From Alphaproteobacteria bacterium (GTDB lineage: Bacteria > Pseudomonadota > Alphaproteobacteria > JANQMY01), in assembly GCA_028289425.1 (NCBI GenBank), contig JANQPL010000006.1:1-64000 (forward strand): 64,000 bases of DNA. Reading direction: 5' to 3'. Below, piece after piece: positions 8,457 to 16,834 of this stretch (the first letter of the stretch is position 1; each line of letters begins with the position of its first letter). The notes under the pieces are model-generated. The model was given only the letters and a program-made list of their open reading frames with translations, was not told the DNA's origin and searched no databases. The position numbers and the translations under genes were made by a program.

Positions 8457-8555
8457 TCTTTTGTTCTCCCTAAGCCTCCATTTCCCCGCCAAAACCGTAG
8501 CGTGAGCAGGCTTAGGGAGCAACGACGCGATTTCAAGGAAAGGAATGAGCTCGTC

Positions 8556-8712
8556 TCAACCTCCCCCTTGTGGGGAGGTCGAAAAATTGGCCGATAGGAT
8601 GATTTTTCGGGTGGGGGTAGGCGTAGGCGGATGGAACGTTGTTTCGCGAAATGGGCCCATCCCCCCACCCAGCTCGTTTCACTCGCTGACCTCCCCACCG
8701 GGGGGAGGTTAA
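8556..8712. repeat. Paired cctcccc palindromes
   Basis: Two copies of the cctcccc...ggggagg palindrome face one another (about 8559-8580 and 8689-8710). They are separated by a central segment with its own inverted gggtgggggta / ccccccaccc stretch (about 8610-8660). Together they form a long potential hairpin upstream of the ribosomal operon promoter. Family members occur at 5481 and in many alphaproteobacterial genomes. The stretch 8457-8720 holds no gene. Confidence 0.65.
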
Positions 8713-8720
8713 GAAATACA

Positions 8721-8753
8721 TTGACTTGCAATCAGTCCCTTTTTGGCTATAGT
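8721..8753 (+). promoter_or_regulatory. Probable promoter of rpsF-rpsR-rplI
   Basis: A TTGACT box at 8721-8726 and a TATAGT box at 8748-8753 lie about 180 bp before rpsF. Their spacing of 21 bp is long, and TTGCAA at 8726-8731 would give 16 bp instead. The following 8754-8934 is a long untranslated leader containing a hairpin TTCCG (8785-8789) / CGGAA (8799-8803). S6 operons in many bacteria have S6-S18-binding leaders, but I cannot confirm that motif here. Confidence 0.5.
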
Positions 8754-8934
8754 GCCGCGCCTCGAAAGATCGTGGCCGGTGCCGTTCCGTTTTTTTGGCG
8801 GAATCAAGGGGTTAGGTGAAGGCGACCCCCAGCGCAGCGGGCCATGGCGGAGAAACAACCTGGCGGCAACAGCCGGGCCCTTCGTCCCACGATGGATCGG
8901 TGACCAAAAGGTCGAAGAAGAAAAGGAAAGACGT

Positions 8935-9444
8935 ATGGCTTTGTACGAGCACATTTTTGCTGCGCGCCAAGATATCTCATCGCAGCAGGTCGAAACATTG
9001 ACCGAGAATTTCAAGAAGATCATCACGGACAATGGCGGTACGGTCAGCAAGACCGAACCCTGGGGTCTTAAGAATTTGGCGTTTCGGATCAAGAAGAACC
9101 GCAAGGCCCATTTCGTGCTGATGAACGTGGACGCCCCCGCTGCTGCGATCCAGGAATTGGAGCGCCAAGAGCGCTTGGACGAGGATGTCATCCGCATTCT
9201 GACCATCAAGGTAGACGAGCTGGAAGAAGGCCCCTCGGCCATGATGCAGAGCCGCGGCGGCCGTGACGGTGACCGGGGACGGCGCGACGGCGACCGCCGT
9301 CCGCCCAGAGACGATCGGCGTGATGGCGACCGGCGTCCCCGTGAAGCGGCTCCGGCAACTGAAACCACCTCTGATGCCCCCGCTGCCCCTGCAGAAACCG
9401 CGGCCGCCCCGGCAAGCGATGCCGACAAACCGGCCAGCGAATAA
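8935..9444 (+). CDS. rpsF: 30S ribosomal protein S6
   Basis: 169 residues. The first ~95 are the S6 ferredoxin-like fold: [40 protein letters not shown] and the [14 protein letters not shown] ending. The C-terminal ~70 residues are an extension of repeated Arg-Asp-Gly units ([14 protein letters not shown]) followed by an Ala/Pro/Glu tail, as seen in alphaproteobacterial S6. S6 binds 16S rRNA with S18 in the platform of the small subunit. The ATG at 8935 follows AAAGGAAAG; the frame is open upstream into the leader but lacks S6 homology there. First gene of the operon with rpsR and rplI. Confidence 0.97.
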   Translation: MALYEHIFAARQDISSQQVETLTENFKKIITDNGGTVSKTEPWGLKNLAFRIKKNRKAHFVLMNVDAPAAAIQELERQERLDEDVIRILTIKVDELEEGPSAMMQSRGGRDGDRGRRDGDRRPPRDDRRDGDRRPREAAPATETTSDAPAAPAETAAAPASDADKPASE

Positions 9445-9455
9445 GGAGAACGACA

Positions 9456-9713
9456 ATGAGTGAGAGACCCGCAGGCGGTGGTGGCGGACAACGCCGTCCC
9501 TTTTTCCGCCGCAGGAAAACCTGCCCGTTCTCCGGCGCCAATGCGCCCAAGATCGACTATAAGGACATTCGATTGCTGCAGCGCTTCATTTCCGAGCGCG
9601 GCAAGATCGTGCCCAGCCGCATTACCGCCGTTTCCGCCAAGAAACAGCGGGAACTCAGCAAGGCCATCAAGCGCGCCCGCTTTTTGGGTCTGTTGCCCTA
9701 CATTGTGAAATAG
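9456..9713 (+). CDS. rpsR: 30S ribosomal protein S18
   Basis: 85 residues. The N-terminal Gly/Arg-rich segment is followed by [27 protein letters not shown] and [19 protein letters not shown], which is the S18 signature throughout. S18 pairs with S6 on the 30S platform. The start has a strong AAGGAG SD, and the gene is 11 bp after rpsF. Some alphaproteobacteria carry a DUF2232 membrane-protein gene between rpsR and rplI; here only 22 bp separate them. Confidence 0.97.
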   Translation: MSERPAGGGGGQRRPFFRRRKTCPFSGANAPKIDYKDIRLLQRFISERGKIVPSRITAVSAKKQRELSKAIKRARFLGLLPYIVK

Positions 9714-9735
9714 TCAGGGGACGGAGGACACAGAG

Positions 9736-10392
9736 ATGCAAGTGGTATTGCTCGAACGCGTCGCAAAGCTTGGTCAGATGGGCGATGTGGTGAATGTGAA
9801 AGACGGCTATGCCCGGAACTTCCTGCTGCCGCGCAAGAAAGCACTGCGCGCCACACCGGAAAACATGGCCCATTTCGAAACTCAGAAAGCGCAGCTTGAA
9901 GCCCGCAATCTGGAACTCAAGAAAGAAGCCGAGCAGGTGGCCGGCAAACTTGACAGCCAAAGTTTCATTATTATCCGCCAAGCCGGTGAAAGCGGCCAGC
10001 TCTATGGCTCCGTGTCGGCCCGCGACATCGCCACCGCCATCAGCGACGGCGGTGTGTCGGTTGAGCGTAGCCAAATCAGCATGCAACGGCCCATCAAGAC
10101 GCTCGGCCTGCACGATGAGACTGTTGTACTGCATCCGGAAGTGAGCGTGGGCGTGATCGTTAATGTGGCGCGCTCCGAAGAAGAAGCCGAACGCCAAGCC
10201 CGCGGCGAAGACGTGACCGCCCAGGTTGACGAGGACGAAGGCGAAGAGACGATCGCCGTCGAAGACGTCTTCGAAGACGAGGCCCAAGCGCAAGAAGCGC
10301 TTGCGGAAGTCGAAGGCGACACGGAGGGCGACGGCGATGCGGCCGAAGCGGCCCCGGCTGAAGACAGCACGCCTGAGAAGACGGAAGACTAG
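9736..10392 (+). CDS. rplI: 50S ribosomal protein L9
   Basis: 218 residues. The N-terminal rRNA-binding domain [22 protein letters not shown]...[10 protein letters not shown] is diagnostic. A long connecting helix (about 45-80) and the C-terminal domain (to ~150) follow. The last ~65 residues are an unusually acidic tail rich in Glu, Asp and Ala, an extension known in alphaproteobacterial L9. L9 binds 23S rRNA near the L1 stalk. Last gene of the ribosomal operon, followed by an inverted repeat and a strong terminator. In relatives dnaB usually follows at once; here it is 11 kb away. Confidence 0.96.
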   Translation: MQVVLLERVAKLGQMGDVVNVKDGYARNFLLPRKKALRATPENMAHFETQKAQLEARNLELKKEAEQVAGKLDSQSFIIIRQAGESGQLYGSVSARDIATAISDGGVSVERSQISMQRPIKTLGLHDETVVLHPEVSVGVIVNVARSEEEAERQARGEDVTAQVDEDEGEETIAVEDVFEDEAQAQEALAEVEGDTEGDGDAAEAAPAEDSTPEKTED

Positions 10393-10411
10393 TCACCAAA
10401 ATCAAACCGTC

Positions 10412-10445
10412 ATCCCGGTTTCAAGCGCAGCTTGAAGACCGGGAT
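10412..10445. repeat. Extragenic palindrome after rplI
   Basis: ATCCCGGTTTCAAGC pairs with GCTTGAAGACCGGGAT with one bulge, giving a 15-bp stem. It is preceded by gtc, like the gtcatccc ends of other REP elements. It lacks a following T-run, so it is more likely a REP unit than the operon terminator. Confidence 0.6.
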
Positions 10446-10565
10446 CCATATCCCCAGTGCCAGTTTCGCTGGCGACAGTGGTTATGGGTCCCTGCAGGAG
10501 TTTATGCTCGTGCTGGCCGGAGGCCAGACACGGGCGCAAGGCGACGCGAAGTGGCTTGATTCAAG

Positions 10566-10597
10566 ATCCGCCCCAGAGCCCCGGGCGGATTTTTTTG
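10566..10597 (+). terminator. Rho-independent terminator of the rpsF operon
   Basis: ATCCGCCC (10566-10573) pairs with GGGCGGAT (10583-10590) around a nine-base loop and is followed by an unbroken run of T. It is the clearest intrinsic terminator in the window. It lies 174 bp after rplI and just before the monooxygenase gene. Confidence 0.85.
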
Positions 10598-10637
10598 TGC
10601 GCGCTCTTCTGCCATCGGCTTAAGCTAAAGAAAAACG

Positions 10638-12239
10638 GTGGAGGAAATGGGCAGCAGAAAAACCTTTGTGCTTATCGTGGGCGGTGGGCCGGCGGGCCTC
10701 ACCATGTCTCTTCTGTTATCGCAGTTGAGGGTCGCGCATATCCTTGTCGACCGGCGGCCCGACACAAGCAATCATCCGCGCGGACGCTTGTACGATATCT
10801 GCACGCTGGAACTCTTCCGCCAATTCGGCATCCAAGAAGCGATCGAGGAGACAGGGGGTGGACCGCGATGGACTCGGTTTAACAGATGGTTTGAAAACCT
10901 GTCGCGGCCCGAAATTGCCCATATGCACACATCGTCGTTCTACTCGGTGCCCACGGCCAAAAGCCCCACCATGCCGGTCATGTCGTCGCAGGACTACGTG
11001 GAGGCCATCATGCTCCGCCGGGTGCATAGATTTGGTGTTGCCGACATCCGCTTTCACACCGAGGCCGGCAACATATTGCAAGAGTCGCAGGGCTGCCGCA
11101 TCACGCTTCAAGATCTGAGAACACATAAGAGGATGGAGGTCGTTGCCGATTACATCGTGGCGGCTGACGGCGTGAATAGCTCCATCCGTACACAGATCGA
11201 TTTGCCGCTGGGCGGCGACCCCATTGACGTGCATATGCAGGATGTGTTGTTCAACGCAGACCTGTCGGAGTGGTTTGCCGGAAATGAGGGCGGCGTTGTG
11301 CTGGTAGCTCATGAAATGGGCAGCGGCGCCTTTCAGCCCATCGATGGTAAGACAAGGTATCGGGCGCAGATCGCCAATTTCCCACGAGAAAAACAGATCA
11401 CGGACGATTTTTGCATCGCGTGGATCAAGAGCGCCCTGGGGTCCACCAAAGACATCAACATTCAGATCCAATCCGTGCGCCCGTGGCAATTCATCGCCGG
11501 CATGGCGAAGGAATTCCGCAAAGACCGCGTTTTCCTAGTGGGCGATGCCGCCCATGCCTTCATCCCCACGGGCGGCCTGGGCAGCAATGCGGGATTCCAA
11601 GGGGCGCGTAATCTCGCTTGGAAACTTGCCTACGTGCTGAAGGGGGCCTCCCCCGACAGCCTGCTCGATACGTATTTTGAGGAACACAGCGCCCTAGCAC
11701 AAACGCGGATAGATGAGTCCCTCAAGATCTCTCGCCTCACCGGTGCGCTGTTGAGCGCCCATTTCGGCGGACGGGATACGGCAAATGAAAAAGCCGCCTT
11801 GAAGAGCTGGGGCAATTATGACGGCCTAATCCTGGGCTTCGAACATCGTTCATCGTTGTGCGTTCCGGAAGACACACCGCCCCCCGCAATGGACGATCCG
11901 ATACGAGACTTTATCCCCACCATCCGTTCGGGCCGGCGCGCGCCGCACATATGGTTGGATGATGAACGGACCCTGTCGACGCTGGATTGGTTCAACACTG
12001 ACTATGTTGCGATCTTGGGACGTGACGTGAAAGAGGCCGCTTGGTCGCAAGCGGTGGCAGATCTATCGGCAAGGGGTTTTCCTATCCGCATCGAATGCTT
12101 GCCGGACGCCGAAGTGGCCCCTTACACGCAGGATGAGATCGTACTCGTTCGGCCAGACGGCATAATCGCGGCGCATTGGCCGTCCGCCGCCGAGGACGCT
12201 GTCGGTTTGCTGAAGACCTGCCTTCCGCTTAGCCGCTAG
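10638..12239 (+). CDS. FAD-dependent aromatic monooxygenase (PheA/TfdB type)
   Basis: About 533 residues of the flavoprotein hydroxylase family. The ADP-binding motif VLIVGGGPAGLTMS lies at the N-terminus, VAADGVNSSIR (DG motif) near 180, and VGDAAHAFIPTGGLGSNAG (GD motif) near 300. A C-terminal thioredoxin-like domain ends in LVRPDGIIAAHWP, as in phenol hydroxylase and TfdB. Such enzymes use NAD(P)H and oxygen to hydroxylate an aromatic or polyketide-like substrate. The start may be the GTG at 10638 or the ATG at 10647; GGAGGAA is close to both. It converges with the TetR gene, overlapping by 11 bp at the 3' ends. Confidence 0.9.
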   Translation: MEEMGSRKTFVLIVGGGPAGLTMSLLLSQLRVAHILVDRRPDTSNHPRGRLYDICTLELFRQFGIQEAIEETGGGPRWTRFNRWFENLSRPEIAHMHTSSFYSVPTAKSPTMPVMSSQDYVEAIMLRRVHRFGVADIRFHTEAGNILQESQGCRITLQDLRTHKRMEVVADYIVAADGVNSSIRTQIDLPLGGDPIDVHMQDVLFNADLSEWFAGNEGGVVLVAHEMGSGAFQPIDGKTRYRAQIANFPREKQITDDFCIAWIKSALGSTKDINIQIQSVRPWQFIAGMAKEFRKDRVFLVGDAAHAFIPTGGLGSNAGFQGARNLAWKLAYVLKGASPDSLLDTYFEEHSALAQTRIDESLKISRLTGALLSAHFGGRDTANEKAALKSWGNYDGLILGFEHRSSLCVPEDTPPPAMDDPIRDFIPTIRSGRRAPHIWLDDERTLSTLDWFNTDYVAILGRDVKEAAWSQAVADLSARGFPIRIECLPDAEVAPYTQDEIVLVRPDGIIAAHWPSAAEDAVGLLKTCLPLSR

Positions 12240-12822
12240 ATGAGGCAAGCGTCATTGTCGCCTCAACGACCTGCGCCAGCCGCCCTTTATGGGATCCGGG
12301 CAACGTATCGTCCAACACAAACTCATGGAGCAAGGCCTGGCCGGCGCGGGCCACAAGGGCCGCTTTGAGGGTGGCCCTTGCGGGCGTCAGCCCTTGCTCA
12401 TTGAAATAGTCGGCAAGTATTTGCTCGATCGCGGCATCGAAGGATTTGAGTTTTGCTTGCAAGGCGGCCGGGCGCGGCGCTTCGGAATACAAGAAGCGGT
12501 GCAATCGCGGGCGCGACTTGTGGACCGCCAGCGCTTCCTCGAAGACGATTTGCATCCGCGCTTCCAGATCGAGGTGGTTGCTTTTCTGCAACCGGGCAAG
12601 CACCCGGGCCCCGGCCGCGTCCACATGCCGTTCGGCCACGGCGGTTAAAACCTCTTCCTTGTTCTTGAACCATTCATAAAGGCCGCCGACGGAAATCTCC
12701 GCATGTTCCGCTAGCGCATTCATGCTCGCTTTGGTGTAGCCGCGCTGATCGAACAGATCTTCGGCCGCATCCAAAATGCGGTCATAGGTTTCGTGGGCCC
12801 GTTGTTGCTGGGGATGCTTCAT
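12229..12822 (-). CDS. TetR family transcriptional regulator
   Basis: 197 residues. The N-terminal helix-turn-helix domain is clear: TYDRILDAAEDLFDQRGYTKASMNALAEHAEISVGGLYEWFKNKEEVL in residues ~12-60. A ligand-binding helical domain follows and probably dimerises. The longer frame to 12966 reads through the operator region and is rejected; the ATG at 12822 begins the canonical domain. It is divergent from the SRPBCC/hydrolase pair, and a large palindrome lies between them, so it probably represses that pair and itself. Confidence 0.92.
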   Translation of the reverse strand: MKHPQQQRAHETYDRILDAAEDLFDQRGYTKASMNALAEHAEISVGGLYEWFKNKEEVLTAVAERHVDAAGARVLARLQKSNHLDLEARMQIVFEEALAVHKSRPRLHRFLYSEAPRPAALQAKLKSFDAAIEQILADYFNEQGLTPARATLKAALVARAGQALLHEFVLDDTLPGSHKGRLAQVVEATMTLASSSG

Positions 12823-12894
12823 AGGGGGTCTTCTTTCCCATCGGCTCGATGGCGGCTTTCGGCGCCACAAGAATTTTATAGCACCGATTCCTTG

Positions 12895-12940
12895 AAAACC
12901 GAATAATCCTCGGTTATATAACCGAGAGTTACTCGGTTTT
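12895..12940. promoter_or_regulatory. 46-bp nested palindrome, probable TetR operator
   Basis: A perfect 18-bp core CTCGGTTATATAACCGAG (12909-12926) sits at the exact centre of a wider dyad that starts AAAACCGA and ends TCGGTTTT. Across the full 46 bp, 20 of 23 base pairs are symmetrical. It lies 73 bp before the TetR start and 25 bp before the SRPBCC start. The two nested half-site pairs would suit two TetR dimers. Confidence 0.75.
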
Positions 12941-12964
12941 GAGAAAGGAACAAGACACCCCATC

Positions 12965-13444
12965 ATGGACAGTTATGGGTTTCGTGGGTTTGAGATTTCC
13001 ACAGTGATTGTGGGTGTGGACATAGAGGCGGTCTGGGACCGCGTGGAGACATGGCAAGGTGTCAATTATGAACTTAGCCCCTTGGTGCGCATGACGGCAC
13101 CGGCAGCCTATCCGCGTGTGAGCGACATCCCAGCCGATGGGGAAATCCACTTCACCTCCTACATCCTGCTGTTCGGCGTGCTTCCCATCGATGCCCATCG
13201 ATTCGCCTTGCGGGCTAGGGAGGCGCCCTTCTATTTCGACGAGCGCTCCCACAATTCCTTGATTAAGGTGTGGACGCACCGGCGCTCCCTTGAAGCGGTA
13301 GAGGGCGGTGTGCGGGTGACCGACCACTGCACCATAAAGCCGCGGCTTTATCTTACGGGCGGTTTGCTCGGGTTCATTTATCGCCAGATCTTTCGTCACC
13401 GGCACCGGCGGCTGAAGCGATATTTCGCCCGCCGACCAAGCTAG
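12965..13444 (+). CDS. SRPBCC superfamily protein
   Basis: 159 residues resembling the START/Bet v1-like (SRPBCC) ligand-binding fold. An N-terminal strand ISTVIVGVDIEAVWDRVETW is followed by central strands and a final amphipathic helix with many Arg and His (RQIFRHRHRRLKRYF), the long C-terminal helix of the fold. These proteins bind hydrophobic ligands or act as cyclases, and this one has no recognisable catalytic motif. It is six bases before the hydrolase gene and under the TetR palindrome, so the two are an operon. Confidence 0.7.
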   Translation: MDSYGFRGFEISTVIVGVDIEAVWDRVETWQGVNYELSPLVRMTAPAAYPRVSDIPADGEIHFTSYILLFGVLPIDAHRFALRAREAPFYFDERSHNSLIKVWTHRRSLEAVEGGVRVTDHCTIKPRLYLTGGLLGFIYRQIFRHRHRRLKRYFARRPS

Positions 13445-13450
13445 ACCGCC

Positions 13451-14287
13451 ATGAACAAAGTCACTGTAACGGCAGAGGCGTGCGCCGTGGTGCTCCCTGA
13501 CGGCCAACACCTACATGTGAGAGACGACGGGTGCGGACCGCCCTTGATCTTCATCCATGGGCTTCCGGGCCTCGCGTCCGACTTCGGCCCCCTTACCAAA
13601 GCGCTCAGCGATACGGTGCGGTGCATTTCCTATGATCGTGCGGGGTATGGCCAATCGACACCGGCGGTCCGGCACCGTCCCATCGGTATAGATGCCAATG
13701 TGGCCGATCTGGCAGCCCTCATGGACGGGCTGCAAATTCAGCGCGCTGCATTGGTGGGCTGGTCTTATGGGGGCGCAGTTGCCCTTACGGCAGCGGCCCA
13801 ATTGCCCGATCGGGTCGACCAAGTGATCCTGCTGGGTTCGGCGGGCCCGGCCCTCCGGTTTCCGGTTTCGTTCGCCGATTATCTGCTTTTCCGCACGCCC
13901 TTTGGAAAACTCATTATACGGATATTACGCGCACTCGGTCCCTCGGCGTTCCGCGGCCCCCTCAACGAAGCCTATGGCACCAGAGCCCCTGACCATGTGG
14001 TGCAAGCGTTTTGGACAAGCCTGGGGCGTCCTGGCGCCGTCTCTCAATGGCTGCGGGAAGGCGTCTGCTGGGATCCGTTAGAAATACCGCTGGCAGAGGT
14101 GCATCAACCCTGTCTGATCTTGCATGGGGACAGCGACACGCGGGTGCCCTATTCCGTCGCGCAGCATCTGGCCGCAGGATTGCTCCAAGCCAAGCTGATC
14201 GAGATTCCAGGCGCAGGCCATTGGCCCTTTGCCACGCACACAGGCCTGGTGCGCGATCACATAATCCGGTTTTTGGCGACGCAATAA
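13451..14287 (+). CDS. Alpha/beta hydrolase
   Basis: 278 residues with the complete fold pattern: oxyanion-hole segment FIHGLPG near residue 35, nucleophile elbow GWSYGGA near 100, acid in LHGDSDTRVP near 225, and catalytic His in GAGHWPF near 255. Arrangement and length match the general esterase, epoxide hydrolase or haloperoxidase-like family. The serine nucleophile favours an esterase, lactonase or C-C hydrolase over an epoxide hydrolase. The partner SRPBCC protein and the upstream monooxygenase hint at catabolism of a cyclic compound. Confidence 0.88.
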   Translation: MNKVTVTAEACAVVLPDGQHLHVRDDGCGPPLIFIHGLPGLASDFGPLTKALSDTVRCISYDRAGYGQSTPAVRHRPIGIDANVADLAALMDGLQIQRAALVGWSYGGAVALTAAAQLPDRVDQVILLGSAGPALRFPVSFADYLLFRTPFGKLIIRILRALGPSAFRGPLNEAYGTRAPDHVVQAFWTSLGRPGAVSQWLREGVCWDPLEIPLAEVHQPCLILHGDSDTRVPYSVAQHLAAGLLQAKLIEIPGAGHWPFATHTGLVRDHIIRFLATQ

Positions 14288-14289
14288 CC

Positions 14290-14670
14290 TTAGGCCGCAG
14301 GCTTCATGACGTACAAAACAACCGCCACGGCGAGCGCGGCTGCAGCCACAACATCGGCGATGACGACCGTGCGCAGGGCGTCATTGGTGCCCCCAACGGC
14401 ATAGATCAAATAGAAAAACGATCCCACACTGACGAAGGCCGCCAGAAACGCGGCCGGCTGATGGAGCGGCACAAAAGCCGCATAGGCGAAATAGGCACCC
14501 AGAATGCCGAACATCACCGCGCGGTGCCGCATCAACACCTCCAGATTGGGATCGGTAATGGGCGTGCCGTAAAGGGCATTCAGCCGTTCCACCCCAATCG
14601 CCCCGGATATCGGCAGAAGATGGATGACAGCAACTACCAGCATTGATCCTGTAATGACGCGGTCGAGCAT
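14290..14670 (-). CDS. Small four-helix membrane protein
   Basis: 126 residues with four predicted membrane helices (about 5-25, 50-70, 75-95, 102-122). It has the motif HLLPISGAIGVERLNALYG, then DPNLEVLMRHRAVMFG. I recall similar proteins being labelled phosphopantetheine adenylyltransferase in databases, but nothing of that enzyme's nucleotide-binding fold is visible, so the label should not be transferred. The ATG at 14670 has a GGAAGAAG SD. It converges with the hydrolase gene, two bases apart. Function unknown. Confidence 0.7.
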   Translation of the reverse strand: MLDRVITGSMLVVAVIHLLPISGAIGVERLNALYGTPITDPNLEVLMRHRAVMFGILGAYFAYAAFVPLHQPAAFLAAFVSVGSFFYLIYAVGGTNDALRTVVIADVVAAAALAVAVVLYVMKPAA

Positions 14671-14750
14671 GGGACTTCTTCCAACGAAAAGGCCTTCATG
14701 CCTCGCGAAACGGCAAGAGATCAATTACCCGGGACGTAATACGCCCTATT

Positions 14751-16229
14751 CTAATCGGCGGCCTTTTCGTCCATCCGGGCCAGCCTGCGGGACAGCGTCT
14801 CCCGCAACCGCGCATGGCGCTCGGGCGTCAGCGGATAGGACCAGATAAGCCCCATGGCCAAGGCATAAAAGAAGATCGGCCCGCAGCAATAGACCAGCCG
14901 CAGGGACAGCACGCCCACATCGGTGGAGGCCTCAATGCCGCCGCGGGCGGCAAACCCTAAAATGCCCACCAGGTTGAGGGCAAAGCCGGTGCCGAACGCG
15001 ACCGCCAACTTCTCCGTCAAGCCAAGGATCGAGAAATAGGTCCCAGCCCGGCGGCCGCCGGTGCGCGCCGTGTCCACATCGATCACGTCGGCCATCATGG
15101 CCAAGGGCAAAAACTGCAATCCGCCAAAGCAAAACCCTTTGAGCAGAAACAACAGGAAGAACGGCAGATAGTCGCCAAAGCTGAGGAACAGGTTTGCGGC
15201 ACTCACCAGGGAGACAATGATCAGTGTCCACATGAATGCCCGATGTTTGCCAACTTTCCGTCCCAGCCACAGCCAAAACGGAATGGCGCTAAGGCCAAAG
15301 ACGAAATAAAAGAAGTAAGCCGCCCCAATGGTGGGAATGCCCACAATGTCGCGAATGAAAAACAGCGACACGGCGTTGCGGCAGGATTCCCCCATCATCA
15401 CCAGGAACGCGATGATCAACACCCGGCGCATAGGGCCATTGCGCCAGAGGTAGCGGACACCTTCGCGGAACGGCACTCGCTCGCGCGGCGCCGGCGGCGG
15501 TTCTTTTACAAAAGCAAGAACGGCGAAAGCACAGACCGGCAGAATCAGGATCACCGTCCACGCCAACCCTTCCAAAACCGGTCCGGTGAGGGCTGCCCGG
15601 TCGGCCGGTTTGAGGTCCGCCGTTTGGCCGCCCAGCACAGCGGCTGCATCTCCCCAGATCTTGCCGAAGAATTGGGCGACACCTCCGCCCCCATCGGCGG
15701 TTAGTTCGACGGCCAGGGGGACGGCCGCCGCAACCATCAAACCGAACAGCACATAGGATTCGCGCGCCGCCGTCACACGGCTGCGCTGATGGTAGTCGGG
15801 CGACAATTCCGCGCCCCATGCCCGATGGGGCAACGCGATCATGGTCGCGCCGAGAAAGAAAACGGTCAGCCAAATCAGGAAGTAGAATAGGCCGACCCCC
15901 TCGGGCGGTACGAACAGCCAATAGGCGCCCAACATCATCACCGGCGGGCCGATCAACAGCCAGGGCCGGCGCCGGCCGAACGGCGTACGCCAGCGGTCCG
16001 AAATCTCGCCCATCAGCGGATCGGTCACCACATCGGTAAGCCGGGCCAGCATGAGGATCGTCCCCACGGTCGCCAGCGGTAGACCCAAGCTGCCCGCATA
16101 GTGCGCCGGAATCCAAATAGCCAAGGGGTATCCGATCACGGCAAGGGGCAGGCCCATGGAGCCGTGTATAAAGATTGTGGACGTAGACAGGTCGCGCGGC
16201 GGGTCGTTTTGGGCGTCGGGTTCTCTCAT
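14751..16229 (-). CDS. GPH/MelB-type MFS symporter
   Basis: 492 residues and about twelve membrane helices. The signature of the glycoside-pentoside-hexuronide:cation symporters is present: LTDVVTDPLMGEISDRWRTPFGRRRPWLL in residues ~67-95, where the two Asp residues coordinate the coupling cation in MelB. A second cytoplasmic loop has GRKVGKHRAFMW. Substrate is unknown; alphaproteobacterial relatives are often labelled sugar transporters without proof. An SD GGGAGGAG precedes the ATG at 16229. Confidence 0.88.
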   Translation of the reverse strand: MREPDAQNDPPRDLSTSTIFIHGSMGLPLAVIGYPLAIWIPAHYAGSLGLPLATVGTILMLARLTDVVTDPLMGEISDRWRTPFGRRRPWLLIGPPVMMLGAYWLFVPPEGVGLFYFLIWLTVFFLGATMIALPHRAWGAELSPDYHQRSRVTAARESYVLFGLMVAAAVPLAVELTADGGGGVAQFFGKIWGDAAAVLGGQTADLKPADRAALTGPVLEGLAWTVILILPVCAFAVLAFVKEPPPAPRERVPFREGVRYLWRNGPMRRVLIIAFLVMMGESCRNAVSLFFIRDIVGIPTIGAAYFFYFVFGLSAIPFWLWLGRKVGKHRAFMWTLIIVSLVSAANLFLSFGDYLPFFLLFLLKGFCFGGLQFLPLAMMADVIDVDTARTGGRRAGTYFSILGLTEKLAVAFGTGFALNLVGILGFAARGGIEASTDVGVLSLRLVYCCGPIFFYALAMGLIWSYPLTPERHARLRETLSRRLARMDEKAAD

Positions 16230-16345
16230 GCCCGGCTCTCCTCCCTGAGTATCCGACCATAAACGTGGGCTGGCCAGGAACAGTCCAGCTTAATCCCAGT
16301 TAGCGCGGCGGCGGCATAAAGAGTCTTGATCGGATTCTCCAATAG

Positions 16346-16720
16346 TCAGTCGTCCCAGACGTCGAAAACCGCCTCGATATTGTGGCCGTCCGGATCCAAC
16401 ACAAAGCACGCGTAATAGTTTTCGGTGTATTGAGGCCGCGGTCCCGGTGCGCCATTGTCTCGCGCGCCGGCGGCCAGCGCTGCGCGGTGGAAATCGTCCA
16501 CCTTACGGTGGCTTTCGACGCGAAAGGCCACATGGGTGGAGGTGAGGGGGTCGCTGCTGGGTGGCCGGCAAATCTCGAACAGCCCCTTGCCGATATCGAA
16601 TGCCCAGAACACCTGGGGCTCGCCGAAAGAAACCGTATAGCCAAGTGGGGCGAACGCGGCTTCATAGAAGAGCTTGCTTCGTTCCACATCTCGAACGGCG
16701 ATGGTGACGTGATCGATCAT
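16346..16720 (-). CDS. VOC family (glyoxalase/dioxygenase fold) protein
   Basis: 124 residues with two beta-alpha-beta-beta-beta modules. The first begins MIDHVTIAVRDVERSKLFYE, where His is a metal ligand. The second includes STHVAFRVES and ends YYACFVLDPDGHNIEAVF, where Glu is the final ligand. The vicinal-oxygen-chelate fold is shared by glyoxalase I, dioxygenases and resistance proteins, and the sequence does not choose among them. It is divergent from the MaoC gene, with 114 bp between. Confidence 0.88.
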   Translation of the reverse strand: MIDHVTIAVRDVERSKLFYEAAFAPLGYTVSFGEPQVFWAFDIGKGLFEICRPPSSDPLTSTHVAFRVESHRKVDDFHRAALAAGARDNGAPGPRPQYTENYYACFVLDPDGHNIEAVFDVWDD

Positions 16721-16834
16721 GGTGGCCCTGTGATCTCAATGAAAGACGCAAACGCCCTATTGTGGCATCAATCGGCCGCGCTTGTCTGTTTCCAGGCGCC
16801 GGGATAAGACGGTTCAGAAAACGAGGCAAACGCC

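Noticed and set aside
8743-8934. Upstream extension of rpsF by 64 codons
   Set aside because: In frame but without S6 homology. The ATG at 8935 has a good SD and begins the conserved MALYEH start.
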